Shown: one piece after another, positions 1-5,359 of the stretch
Layout: every line of letters begins with the position of its first letter
How positions within the stretch are numbered: position 1 is the stretch's first letter
NCBI GenBank assembly: GCA_030642005.1
Contig: DAOWOP010000183.1
Location: forward strand, 1-5,359
Reading direction: 5' to 3'
Source: Planctomycetales bacterium
GTDB lineage: Bacteria; Planctomycetota; Phycisphaerae; SM23-33
DNA length: 5,359 nucleotides
Notes under the pieces: generated by a model
Database searches by the model: none
What the model saw: the letters and a program-made list of their open reading frames with translations, nothing else
Told to the model about the DNA's origin: nothing
Position numbers and translations under genes: made by a program

Positions 1-12
1 GTAGCGCTGTCA

Positions 13-54
13 TACCAATTACCAATTACCAGTTACCAGTTACCAATTACCACT
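13..54. repeat. heptamer tandem repeat, six copies
   Basis: Six consecutive 7-bp units read on the plus strand as TACCAAT, TACCAAT, TACCAGT, TACCAGT, TACCAAT and TACCACT, so the consensus is TACCARt with changes at the last two positions only. The array ends at base 54, and the minus-strand stop codon of the neighbouring gene is at 55-57, so the repeat begins directly after the stop. It resembles the short tandemly repeated heptamers known from cyanobacteria and other bacteria with repeat-rich spacers. No hairpin potential or U-tract is evident, so it is not an obvious terminator. Its function is unknown. Confidence 0.85.
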
Positions 55-1410
55 TCACGGCGTTTCTCGCAAAGACAAGCCGTAGTCTTTCAAACGCAGG
101 TTGACTTCGTCCAGCGAGGTTTTGCCGAAGTTCTGGCAGGTCAGAAGTTCCGGCTCGGTTTTACTGGCCAGTTCGCCGAGGGTTTTGATCTTCAGGCGGT
201 CCAGCACCTTGCGTACACGGACGGAAAGTTCGATTTGCGCCAGTGGTGTCGCCAGGACGCCTTCATCTCCGACCATCGGGCTTGTTTCGGTTTCATCGGT
301 TAATTCCGAATCGTCTGTCTCCCGCATCTGTCCAATGCTCAAATTTTTCGCCACCAGCATTGTTTTGATTTCCGCCAGCGAGGTTTCGCCGAAGTTTTTA
401 TAGGACAGCAGTTCCGGCTCGGTAACGTGCAGCAGGTCGCCGAGCGTACGGATATTCATTTTTTTCAGGCAGTTTCGAGCACGGACGGACAGTTCGAAAT
501 CGGTAACGGGAATTGCCAGCAGGTCGTTGCGGCGTGCGAGGCGCTTTGCCTCGTCCTCGTCGAAGACCATTGTCTTGGAGGCGTTCACGTCCTTAAGGAA
601 CAATTTGGCGCGCGGGTGATTGGGGTTGCACGCCAGGATTCGCCGCAGGCAATATTCCGCCTGCTCATATTGCCCGGCATCCTCATATAACACGGCAAGG
701 TTCAGCAGGGCGTTGGCGTGAACGGGGTACGGCTGACCGGCGGATTCGCCCCCGGCGCTTTCACTTCGGGTAACACATTCCAGATAAAGTTCCGCCGCCG
801 ATTCCGTATCTCCGTGCAGGTCGTAATAATAGGCCAGGCGGAAAGTGGCTGCCGGGTGCCCCGAATGAAGGCGTCTGGCTGTTTCGTATGACTGAATCGC
901 CGTATCGTAATCGCCCTGCATTTCGGCGATCATGCCGACTACGTGGTGCCAGTTCGCGTCTTCCTGGCTCGATTTGGCGAACCGACCGATTGAGCGGGCT
1001 GCCGCTTCTGTGTTACCGGCCAGGCACTGCGCTTCGGCCGTTTCCAGAGTTACCTCTTTGGGGTCCCAGCCGCGGTCCTCGGCGAAACCAAAGGCTTCGA
1101 CGGCTTTATCCCACTGGCGAAGATGTTTATAGCAGAGCGCCTGGTAGAATCGGCGTTCCTTGTTGTCGGTGCCCCGCCCCAGCAGTTCCAACGCTTCGTT
1201 GAACCGGCACAGCATATAGTTTGCGATGCCGAGTTTGACGGCTGGAGCGCCGGTGGGGGTCGGATTCGCCGCTGATATCTCGGCAATGGCGCTGCGAAAC
1301 TTCTTCACCGGCTCCTTGACGTTCAAAATCGCCTCGCGAATATGCAGGCAGTCTTCCTGTGTCCAGGCTTCCTTGTCCATTATCTGTTTCAGATCGGCAA
1401 CCGTATTCAT
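55..1410 (-). CDS. TPR protein with two tandem RNA polymerase alpha-CTD-like domains
   Basis: This is a 451-residue protein with no signal peptide or membrane segment, so it is probably cytoplasmic. Residues about 55-265 hold roughly six TPR-like helix pairs; the clearest are 84-113, 152-185, 186-217 and 231-264, the last ending in the typical NPNHP. Residues about 297-360 and 386-447 are two copies of the RpoA C-terminal helix-hairpin-helix module, each with LSVR, a TEPELL helix and NFGxTSLxE. They are joined by an acidic linker (361-385). In E. coli alpha-CTD numbering, copy 1 keeps R265, N268, C269, G296 and S299 (as R310, N313, C314, G341, S344), while copy 2 keeps only R265, G296 and S299. 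The start is supported by AGGAG (1418-1422) seven bases upstream of ATG and by a good promoter. It is not RpoA itself, because the N-terminal assembly domain is absent. A role as a DNA-, RNA-polymerase- or ribosome-associated adaptor is inference; the biological role is unknown. Confidence 0.92.
   Translation of the reverse strand: MNTVADLKQIMDKEAWTQEDCLHIREAILNVKEPVKKFRSAIAEISAANPTPTGAPAVKLGIANYMLCRFNEALELLGRGTDNKERRFYQALCYKHLRQWDKAVEAFGFAEDRGWDPKEVTLETAEAQCLAGNTEAAARSIGRFAKSSQEDANWHHVVGMIAEMQGDYDTAIQSYETARRLHSGHPAATFRLAYYYDLHGDTESAAELYLECVTRSESAGGESAGQPYPVHANALLNLAVLYEDAGQYEQAEYCLRRILACNPNHPRAKLFLKDVNASKTMVFDEDEAKRLARRNDLLAIPVTDFELSVRARNCLKKMNIRTLGDLLHVTEPELLSYKNFGETSLAEIKTMLVAKNLSIGQMRETDDSELTDETETSPMVGDEGVLATPLAQIELSVRVRKVLDRLKIKTLGELASKTEPELLTCQNFGKTSLDEVNLRLKDYGLSLRETP
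112..502 (-). repeat. internal duplication of the alpha-CTD coding segment
   Basis: Two segments, about 112-238 and about 376-502, are visibly similar at DNA level and lie exactly 264 bp (88 codons) apart. Shared plus-strand blocks include cagcgaggttt at 112 and 376, then gccgaagtt, agttccggctcggt and acggacgga. They encode the two alpha-CTD-like modules of the TPR protein. Similarity is concentrated at the conserved TEPELL, NFGxTSL and LSVR motifs, while the helix between them has diverged. This indicates a tandem domain duplication inside the gene, possibly partly homogenised by conversion. Confidence 0.7.
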
Positions 1411-1444
1411 AAATGCTCTCCTGCTTCATTTCTGGCGGGACACT

Positions 1445-1473
1445 TTGCCCGCGGGTAAAGGAGTTGGTATTAT
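1445..1473 (+). promoter_or_regulatory. possible divergent promoter toward the lipid kinase-kdsA operon
   Basis: On the plus strand TTGCCC (1445-1450, four of six consensus bases) is followed by 17 bp and TATTAT (1468-1473, five of six). It shares the same AT-rich TATTATATTAT block used by the minus-strand -10 box, so the two promoters would overlap back to back. Transcripts would carry a leader of about 155 bases through the hairpin and repeats before the kinase start. The -35 match is weak, and no better plus-strand candidate was seen. Confidence 0.28.
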
Positions 1474-1496
1474 ATTATGACGATTTGAGATTTCAA
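1469..1496 (-). promoter_or_regulatory. sigma-70-type promoter for the TPR/alpha-CTD gene
   Basis: On the minus strand there is a TTGAAA box (1496-1491), a 16-bp spacer, and a perfect TATAAT box (1474-1469). Transcription would begin near 1462, giving a leader of about 50 bases that contains the AGGAG ribosome site. This is the only close match to a housekeeping promoter that I found in the spacer. Confidence 0.6.
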
Positions 1497-1519
1497 GGAC
1501 AGCGTGAAAGACTTGGCTC

Positions 1520-1537
1520 TGTCTGAAAAGTCAGACA
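1520..1537. promoter_or_regulatory. perfect short inverted repeat (hairpin or operator candidate)
   Basis: TGTCTGA-AAAG-TCAGACA is a perfect 7-bp inverted repeat with a 4-base loop. It sits in the divergent spacer, upstream of the minus-strand -35 box and about 100 bases before the kinase start. It has no T-tract and is not preceded by a gene on either strand, so a terminator role is unlikely. A regulator-binding site or a leader hairpin is possible. Confidence 0.45.
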
Positions 1538-1547
1538 TTGCATCAAA

Positions 1548-1634
1548 GCAATCAGTATTCAGCGATCAGTTCTTTTGTTTATCGGTTTTTATCTGAATGC
1601 TGATCGCTGAATGCTGATCGCTGATTGCTGAATT
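1548..1634. repeat. tandem and inverted repeat cluster upstream of the lipid kinase
   Basis: The 14-mer CTGAATGCTGATCG occurs twice in perfect tandem (1593-1606 and 1607-1620), followed by a degenerate third unit (1621-1634). The left segment 1548-1569 is the reverse complement of 1600-1621 with 20 of 22 positions matching, separated by a T-rich 30-base loop. The whole could fold into a long hairpin. The cluster ends two bases before the ATG at 1637 and occupies the place where a ribosome-binding site would be expected. It looks like a dispersed intergenic repeat element; whether it is mobile cannot be judged from one copy. Confidence 0.8.
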
Positions 1635-1636
1635 CG

Positions 1637-2554
1637 ATGACTCATTTGATAATCAATCCCAGAAGTGGCAGCGGGCTGAGGCGCGGTGCACTGGCTGAGT
1701 TTCGCATGGCCCTGCAAACTCAAGGCAGGGAACTGGTCGAATATCGCACCACGTGTCCGGCCGATGCGACCCGCTATGCCGCTTCGATACTGGATGAGGC
1801 CGACGTGGTAGTCTCATGGGGCGGGGACGGGACTGCCCGCGAGGTGGCCTCGGCACTGGCCGGGTCGAACGTTCCGCTGCTGGTCTGCCCGGTCGGGACG
1901 GAGAACCTCCTGGCCAAGGAATTGCGCATACCCGCCCACCCGCATCGCCTCGCCGAGATTGTCGCAGGCGGGCGAACCGTTGAGTGTGATCTCGGAATCG
2001 TCAACGGGCAGGACTTCCTCCTGATAATCGGGATCGGCTTCGACGGCGAAGTGGTCAAGCGACTGGCCACCGTCCGGCGAGGGCACATTACACACCTTAG
2101 TTACTTCTGGCCTATCTGGCGGACGTTCTGGGAGCACGATTATCCCCGCCTGCATATCTTCGCCGACGGCGAGGAAATTTTCGATGATTTCGGCCTGGCG
2201 TTCGTCGGGAATATCTCGCGGTACGCAGTAGGTCTGCGCATCTGCCGGGATGCGGACTATAATGACGGGATGCTGGATTTGGTGGTCTTTTCCTGCCAGG
2301 AGCAGACGGCGTTGGTCCTTCACGCCGCATGGGCGCTGCTTCGCCGACATCCGTTGAAGGGCAACGTCATCTATCGGCAATTTCGCCATGCCCGCATCGA
2401 GACCGACCGCCCCGTCCCAAGCCAGACCGACGGAGACATAGGCCCGAACTGTCCGCTGGACATAAGCGTCCATCCGGGCAAACTCCGCCTGCTTGTGCCG
2501 CCGCCGCGAATGACCTACGGCCTCTGGCCGTGGCGAGGAGAACCACCGCTATGA
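1637..2554 (+). CDS. diacylglycerol kinase / lipid kinase family protein
   Basis: A 305-residue protein of the DAGK catalytic family, which phosphorylates a lipid hydroxyl such as diacylglycerol using ATP at the inner face of the membrane. Visible motifs in order are NPRSGSG (7-13, nucleotide binding), WGGDGT (61-66), PVGTENLLAKEL (85-96, the family's P-x-GT-x-N segment), GIGFDGEVV (132-140), N192 with RYAVGL, DADYNDGMLD (205-214), and QTDGD (263-267), which occupies the place of the usual DGE near the catalytic aspartate. The length is normal for bacterial YegS/DgkB-like enzymes. No transmembrane helix is seen. I chose ATG 1637 because NPxSG then falls at residue 7; an in-frame TTG at 1625 would add four residues. 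Neither start has a Shine-Dalgarno sequence, because the repeat cluster lies immediately upstream. The stop overlaps the kdsA start as ATGA. The exact lipid substrate is not predictable from sequence. Confidence 0.9.
   Translation: MTHLIINPRSGSGLRRGALAEFRMALQTQGRELVEYRTTCPADATRYAASILDEADVVVSWGGDGTAREVASALAGSNVPLLVCPVGTENLLAKELRIPAHPHRLAEIVAGGRTVECDLGIVNGQDFLLIIGIGFDGEVVKRLATVRRGHITHLSYFWPIWRTFWEHDYPRLHIFADGEEIFDDFGLAFVGNISRYAVGLRICRDADYNDGMLDLVVFSCQEQTALVLHAAWALLRRHPLKGNVIYRQFRHARIETDRPVPSQTDGDIGPNCPLDISVHPGKLRLLVPPPRMTYGLWPWRGEPPL
2535..2540 (+). promoter_or_regulatory. ribosome-binding site of kdsA inside the upstream gene
   Basis: GAGGAG lies 10 bases before the ATG at 2551, within the last codons of the lipid kinase. 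It fixes the kdsA start at 2551, even though the same frame stays open upstream to 2329. With the ATGA overlap it supports translational coupling. Confidence 0.65.
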
Positions 2555-3378
2555 ACGAAACACCACAATGTCAGATCGGCTCTGTTACCGTCGGCGCAGG
2601 CCAGCTTGTCCTTATCGCCGGGCCATGCCTGGCAGAGAGTCTTGATATGTGCCTGGTCGTGGCTGAACGCCTGGCTGAGACCTGCCGGAAACTCGACATC
2701 GGATACGTTTTCAAGAGCAGTTACGACAAGGCCAACCGCACCGCCGGCGCCAGCCCCCGCGGGCCCGGGCTGGAGAAGGGACTGGATTGGCTGGCGGCTG
2801 TCCGCGAAAAAATCGGCTCGCCGATTATTTCCGACGTGCACGATGTCGGCCAGGCAGCCCCGGCAGGGGAGGTGCTCGACTGCCTCCAGATTCCCGCATT
2901 CCTCTGCCGGCAGACAGACCTGCTTCTCGCCGCCGGGCAGACAGGTCGGGCCGTCAATATCAAGAAGGGTCAGTTCATGGCGCCGGCCAACATGCGTTTC
3001 GCCGTCGATAAGGTCCGCTCAACCGGAAACGACAACGTCATGCTGACCGAGCGAGGCACGACCTTCGGCTACGACCTTCTCGTCAACGACATGAGGGCGA
3101 TTCCCATCATGCACGATTTCGCTCCGGTGGTTTTCGACGCGACACATTCGATCCAGCAGCCGGGAAGCGGGAGCATCACCGGCGGGCAAAGGCAGTTCGT
3201 CCCGACACTGGCCGCCGCCGCCGTCGCCGCAGGGGCCGATGCGTTATTTATCGAAACCCATCCCGACCCCGACACCGCCGCTTCCGATGCTGCAAGCCAG
3301 TGGCCTCTGGATGAAATGGAAACACTACTGAAGCGATGCCTTGCTATCTTCCGGGCAATACGGAATAATAGCGACTGA
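2551..3378 (+). CDS. kdsA: 3-deoxy-D-manno-octulosonate-8-phosphate (KDO8P) synthase, metal-dependent class
   Basis: This cytoplasmic enzyme condenses phosphoenolpyruvate with D-arabinose 5-phosphate to give KDO8P, the committed step toward the KDO sugar of the LPS inner core. The 275-residue length is typical. Diagnostic motifs are AGPCLAES (23-30), FKSSYDKANRT (54-64), DVH (95-97), PAFLCRQTDLL (115-125), NIKKGQFMAP (136-145), TERGTTFGYDLLVNDMR (166-182), DATHSIQQPG (196-205), and FIETHPDP with SDAASQWPL (233-253). Cys26, His199, Glu235 and Asp246 match the metal ligands of the Aquifex aeolicus enzyme; E. coli KdsA has Asn in place of the Cys, so this is the metal-dependent type. The start at 2551 is set by GAGGAG upstream and the 4-base overlap with the lipid kinase. 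No other KDO genes (kdsB, kdsC, kdsD) are in view, and a palindrome follows the gene. The related DAHP synthases are excluded by the KANRT and ETHP motifs. Confidence 0.97.
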   Translation: MNETPQCQIGSVTVGAGQLVLIAGPCLAESLDMCLVVAERLAETCRKLDIGYVFKSSYDKANRTAGASPRGPGLEKGLDWLAAVREKIGSPIISDVHDVGQAAPAGEVLDCLQIPAFLCRQTDLLLAAGQTGRAVNIKKGQFMAPANMRFAVDKVRSTGNDNVMLTERGTTFGYDLLVNDMRAIPIMHDFAPVVFDATHSIQQPGSGSITGGQRQFVPTLAAAAVAAGADALFIETHPDPDTAASDAASQWPLDEMETLLKRCLAIFRAIRNNSD

Positions 3379-3451
3379 AGAAGTCAAATCGGCAATCAGC
3401 CCATATATCCGCGAAGAAGTGCTGAAAGAAGCGGTTGGCCTATGAAAAGTC

Positions 3452-3538
3452 GTAGGCTGGGACGGAGCGAAGCGAAGCGAAGTCCCGGCTTTCCGTGCCC
3501 AAATTGCCGGGACTACGCTCTGTTCCGTCCCAGCCTGC
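3452..3538. repeat. large imperfect palindrome, MITE/REP-like element
   Basis: The left arm (3452-3489) and right arm (3506-3538) are inverted copies around a 16-base spacer. The outer stem pairs 15 bp with a single G-T wobble (GTAGGCTGGGACGGA against its complement), and the inner stem is 9 bp, perfect (AGTCCCGGC with GCCGGGACT). The arms differ in length because the left one holds three tandem AGCGA units (3466-3480). It lies 73 bases after the kdsA stop and 38 bases before the sensor start. The form suits a miniature inverted-repeat element or REP-type palindrome. As RNA it would fold into a strong hairpin, but no T-tract follows, so it is not a typical intrinsic terminator. Confidence 0.8.
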
Positions 3539-3576
3539 GGGCGGTGAAGTAACAGACGGAACGCAGAGATTCGGAT

Positions 3577-5359
3577 ATGAGTTTGTCGAATAGCGAGATG
3601 AAGCGTCCGCTGGTTTGGTTGCGGGCGCTTATCGTTGTCGCCACAGCCGCTGCGGTTGCGGTAACGATATTCTTTGGCCGATGCAATTATCATAAAACGG
3701 CAAGGCTTACGACGGAACAATTCAGCCGGCAGCAGTTGAGACTTGCCCGCTCTGCCGCTAATGGGGTCAACACATACTTCAGCGAATTGTCCGCCTCGTT
3801 GAAATCCTTGGCGAAACTGCCCGATGTCCAGCAGATGAAACCCGAATGTCTGCGGTGCCTTCAACATACATACTGGGGCTTCCCCAAAAGGACCTCGCTG
3901 CGACTGCTGGATGCGGGCGGTGTCTGCCGGTTCATCTACCCCGTCGAAGGTTGGCGGAGCGAACTTGTCGGAAGGGACTACAGTAAAGAAGCATATTTCA
4001 GCGAAGTCATGCAAACCGGGCGCATTGGTGTCTATACGGTTCACAACGAACAGGGCCGGTTGCGTATCAGGGTGGCAGTTCCGGTCCGCCTGACGCACGA
4101 AGCCACAACAATAAAGGCAGGCGACGGAACAGGACTGATTGCAAAGCCGATGGACAGGAACAGGCCGGGGTGGGGCAGGTTCTGCGGCGTCATGATAGGC
4201 TCATTCGATCCTGAAGATATTGCCCGGAATCTGGTTACGCCCATTGTTTCAGGCAGGACCGGCTACGCCTGGCTGCTGAACGAAAAGGGCGTTTTTCTGT
4301 CACACCATGAGAAGGAATTTGTCGGCATGAGCGCGTTTGAGGCGCGTGCGAAAAGAGACCCCGGAATTTCCTGCGAGGCCGTCGATGAAATCCAGCGGAA
4401 GATGCTTTCCGGCGAAGAGGGGACAGGTCGGTATATATCAGGCCGGCACCGCGGGAAAACAGGGCAAATTGAAAAACTCGTCGCATACGCGCCGGTACAC
4501 GTTAACGGTAAAAAGTGGTCCCTGGCTATTAGCACCCCGGTCGGCGAAGTTCAAAAGGTTATTCGCATGAGACAGCGCTCCGAATTTTTCACGTTGGCCG
4601 TCGTTATCGCTGCGCTGACGATGGGCGGAGTTTTTTTGTTTGTGGTCTCCTGTCGGTGGTCGCGCTCTCTGGAGCGGGAAGTCAGGAATCGGACGAATGA
4701 ACTGAAGGAAACCAGCGATTACCTTACCAGGCTGATTCGATTCGCCAACGCCCCCATCATTGTCTGGAGCCCGGCCGGAAAGATAACCATTTTCAACAAG
4801 GCCTTTGAACAGATGAGCGGAAAAGGCGAAGCGGAAATGCTGGGTGAGCCGCTGAAAGTGCTGTTCCCGCCGGAAAGCCGCAGCGAATCGCTGGGCAAGA
4901 TCGAAAGCGCCTCAGGGGGCCAATATTGGGAAAACGTCGAAATTCCCATCCTTCACAAAGACGGGCAGATACGCGTGGGGTTATGGAATTCCGCGAATAT
5001 CTACGCCGAAGACAGCCGGACACTTATCGCCACTATCGCACAGGGCCAGGACATAACCGAACGCAAAGAGGTCGAGGAGTCATTGCGGCAAAGCGAGTCC
5101 CGGCTGCGGTTGATAATGGAGAACACCTCCGACGGTATCAACATTGTGGAGTATGACCCGCGGACATACCAGCGGCGGCTTGTGATGTGCAACGACCGCT
5201 ATGTCGAGATGTCCGGCCGGAGCCGGGAAGAGTTGATGGCGAACGACAACCTCAACCGCTTCGCCAGCGAGATCGAATGTTACAGTCGGCCCTTCCACGA
5301 ACAGAGCCTCAAGACCCTGCCGTCAGCGGGCATGTCATGCTGGCTCCGCCCGGACGGCA
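3577..5359 (+). CDS. membrane sensor with dCache-like and PAS domains, 3' end outside the window
   Basis: The frame is open from ATG 3577 to the right edge, giving 594 residues of an incomplete protein. Residues about 12-34 form a transmembrane anchor. Residues about 35-335 are a periplasmic double-Cache-like sensor: the distal part contains SLRLLDAGGVCRF and GRDYSKEAYFSEV, the proximal part GRTGYAWLLNEKGVFLSHH and WSLAISTPVGEV. Residues 337-358 form a second transmembrane helix, followed by a charged helical linker (362-380). A first PAS domain spans about 381-495 and ends in the typical QDITERK. A second PAS domain starts near 505 (SESRLRLIMENTSDGI) and is cut by the window. The likely output is a histidine kinase, but a GGDEF or other domain is equally compatible. 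The ligand is unknown. The periplasmic part has cysteines at 91, 94, 117, 203 and 266. The start is supported only by a weak AGAGA seven bases upstream; Met8 (3598) is an alternative. The gene follows kdsA in the same direction after a 198-base spacer. Confidence 0.88.
   Translation, partial: MSLSNSEMKRPLVWLRALIVVATAAAVAVTIFFGRCNYHKTARLTTEQFSRQQLRLARSAANGVNTYFSELSASLKSLAKLPDVQQMKPECLRCLQHTYWGFPKRTSLRLLDAGGVCRFIYPVEGWRSELVGRDYSKEAYFSEVMQTGRIGVYTVHNEQGRLRIRVAVPVRLTHEATTIKAGDGTGLIAKPMDRNRPGWGRFCGVMIGSFDPEDIARNLVTPIVSGRTGYAWLLNEKGVFLSHHEKEFVGMSAFEARAKRDPGISCEAVDEIQRKMLSGEEGTGRYISGRHRGKTGQIEKLVAYAPVHVNGKKWSLAISTPVGEVQKVIRMRQRSEFFTLAVVIAALTMGGVFLFVVSCRWSRSLEREVRNRTNELKETSDYLTRLIRFANAPIIVWSPAGKITIFNKAFEQMSGKGEAEMLGEPLKVLFPPESRSESLGKIESASGGQYWENVEIPILHKDGQIRVGLWNSANIYAEDSRTLIATIAQGQDITERKEVEESLRQSESRLRLIMENTSDGINIVEYDPRTYQRRLVMCNDRYVEMSGRSREELMANDNLNRFASEIECYSRPFHEQSLKTLPSAGMSCWLRPDG

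Noticed and set aside
13..54. Heptamer array as a CRISPR or origin iteron array
   Set aside because: The units are contiguous with no spacers, so it is not CRISPR. Seven-base AT-moderate units without DnaA boxes or a replication gene nearby do not support an origin.
1814..2473. 219-codon open frame on the minus strand opposite the lipid kinase
   Set aside because: It lies entirely opposite conserved DAGK motifs and has no recognisable domain of its own.
2329..2550. In-frame upstream extension of kdsA giving a 349-residue product
   Set aside because: The extra 74 residues overlap the lipid kinase C-terminus, are rich in Pro and Arg, and match no KdsA feature. ATG 2551 has a ribosome site and gives the normal family length.
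2752..2775. GC-rich near-palindrome inside kdsA
   Set aside because: It falls in codons for the conserved region after the KANRT motif and is explained by GC-rich codon use.
3452..3538. Palindrome as an intrinsic terminator of kdsA
   Set aside because: The stem is strong but no run of T follows either arm, and the arm asymmetry and microrepeats fit a repeat element better. A role in 3' end protection remains possible.
3442..3552. 36-residue frame starting at ATG 3442 with a CPNC motif
   Set aside because: Almost all of it is the translation of the palindromic element, so the motif is most likely a by-product of the repeat; no ribosome site is visible.
3325..4098. 257-codon open frame on the minus strand across the end of kdsA and the start of the sensor
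   Set aside because: It is antisense to two genes with clear family motifs, and its translation shows no recognisable domain and has the composition of a GC-rich shadow frame.
1..5359. tRNA, rRNA, riboswitch or insertion sequence
   Set aside because: I saw no tRNA cloverleaf, rRNA segment, recognisable riboswitch core, transposase or integrase on either strand.

Overview
The window is one bacterial chromosomal segment with four protein-coding genes that I can support. It probably comes from a member of the Planctomycetota (Phycisphaerae-like) or a related PVC lineage. Three things point that way. One gene fuses TPR repeats to RNA-polymerase-alpha C-terminal domains, a combination I associate with planctomycetes. 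There is a KDO-8-phosphate synthase, which implies an LPS-bearing Gram-negative envelope. The spacers carry short tandem and inverted repeats. This placement rests on recognition only; no marker gene is present.

Layout. Bases 1-54 are a spacer made almost entirely of a heptamer tandem repeat that runs up to the stop codon of the first gene. Bases 55-1410 (minus) encode a 451-residue protein with about six TPR units followed by two tandem alpha-CTD-like helix-hairpin-helix modules. Bases 1411-1636 are a divergent intergenic region. It has a good sigma-70-type promoter for the minus-strand gene, a weaker overlapping plus-strand promoter candidate, a perfect 7-bp-stem hairpin, and a 14-bp tandem/inverted repeat cluster that ends at the next start codon. 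Bases 1637-2554 (plus) encode a diacylglycerol/lipid kinase family protein. It overlaps by ATGA the next gene, kdsA (2551-3378, metal-dependent KDO8P synthase). Bases 3379-3576 are a spacer containing a large imperfect palindrome that looks like a MITE or REP element. From 3577 to the right edge (plus) lies the first 594 codons of a membrane sensor: TM, dCache-like periplasmic domain, TM, PAS, PAS. Its output domain lies outside the window.

How the genes relate. The lipid kinase and kdsA are almost certainly cotranscribed and probably translationally coupled, which suggests an envelope-lipid/LPS unit. The TPR/alpha-CTD gene is transcribed divergently from them. The sensor gene is separated by the palindrome and may be an independent unit. 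I do not see a complete new defence or mobile system. The most unusual element is the TPR plus double alpha-CTD protein, followed by the repeat elements placed exactly at gene boundaries.
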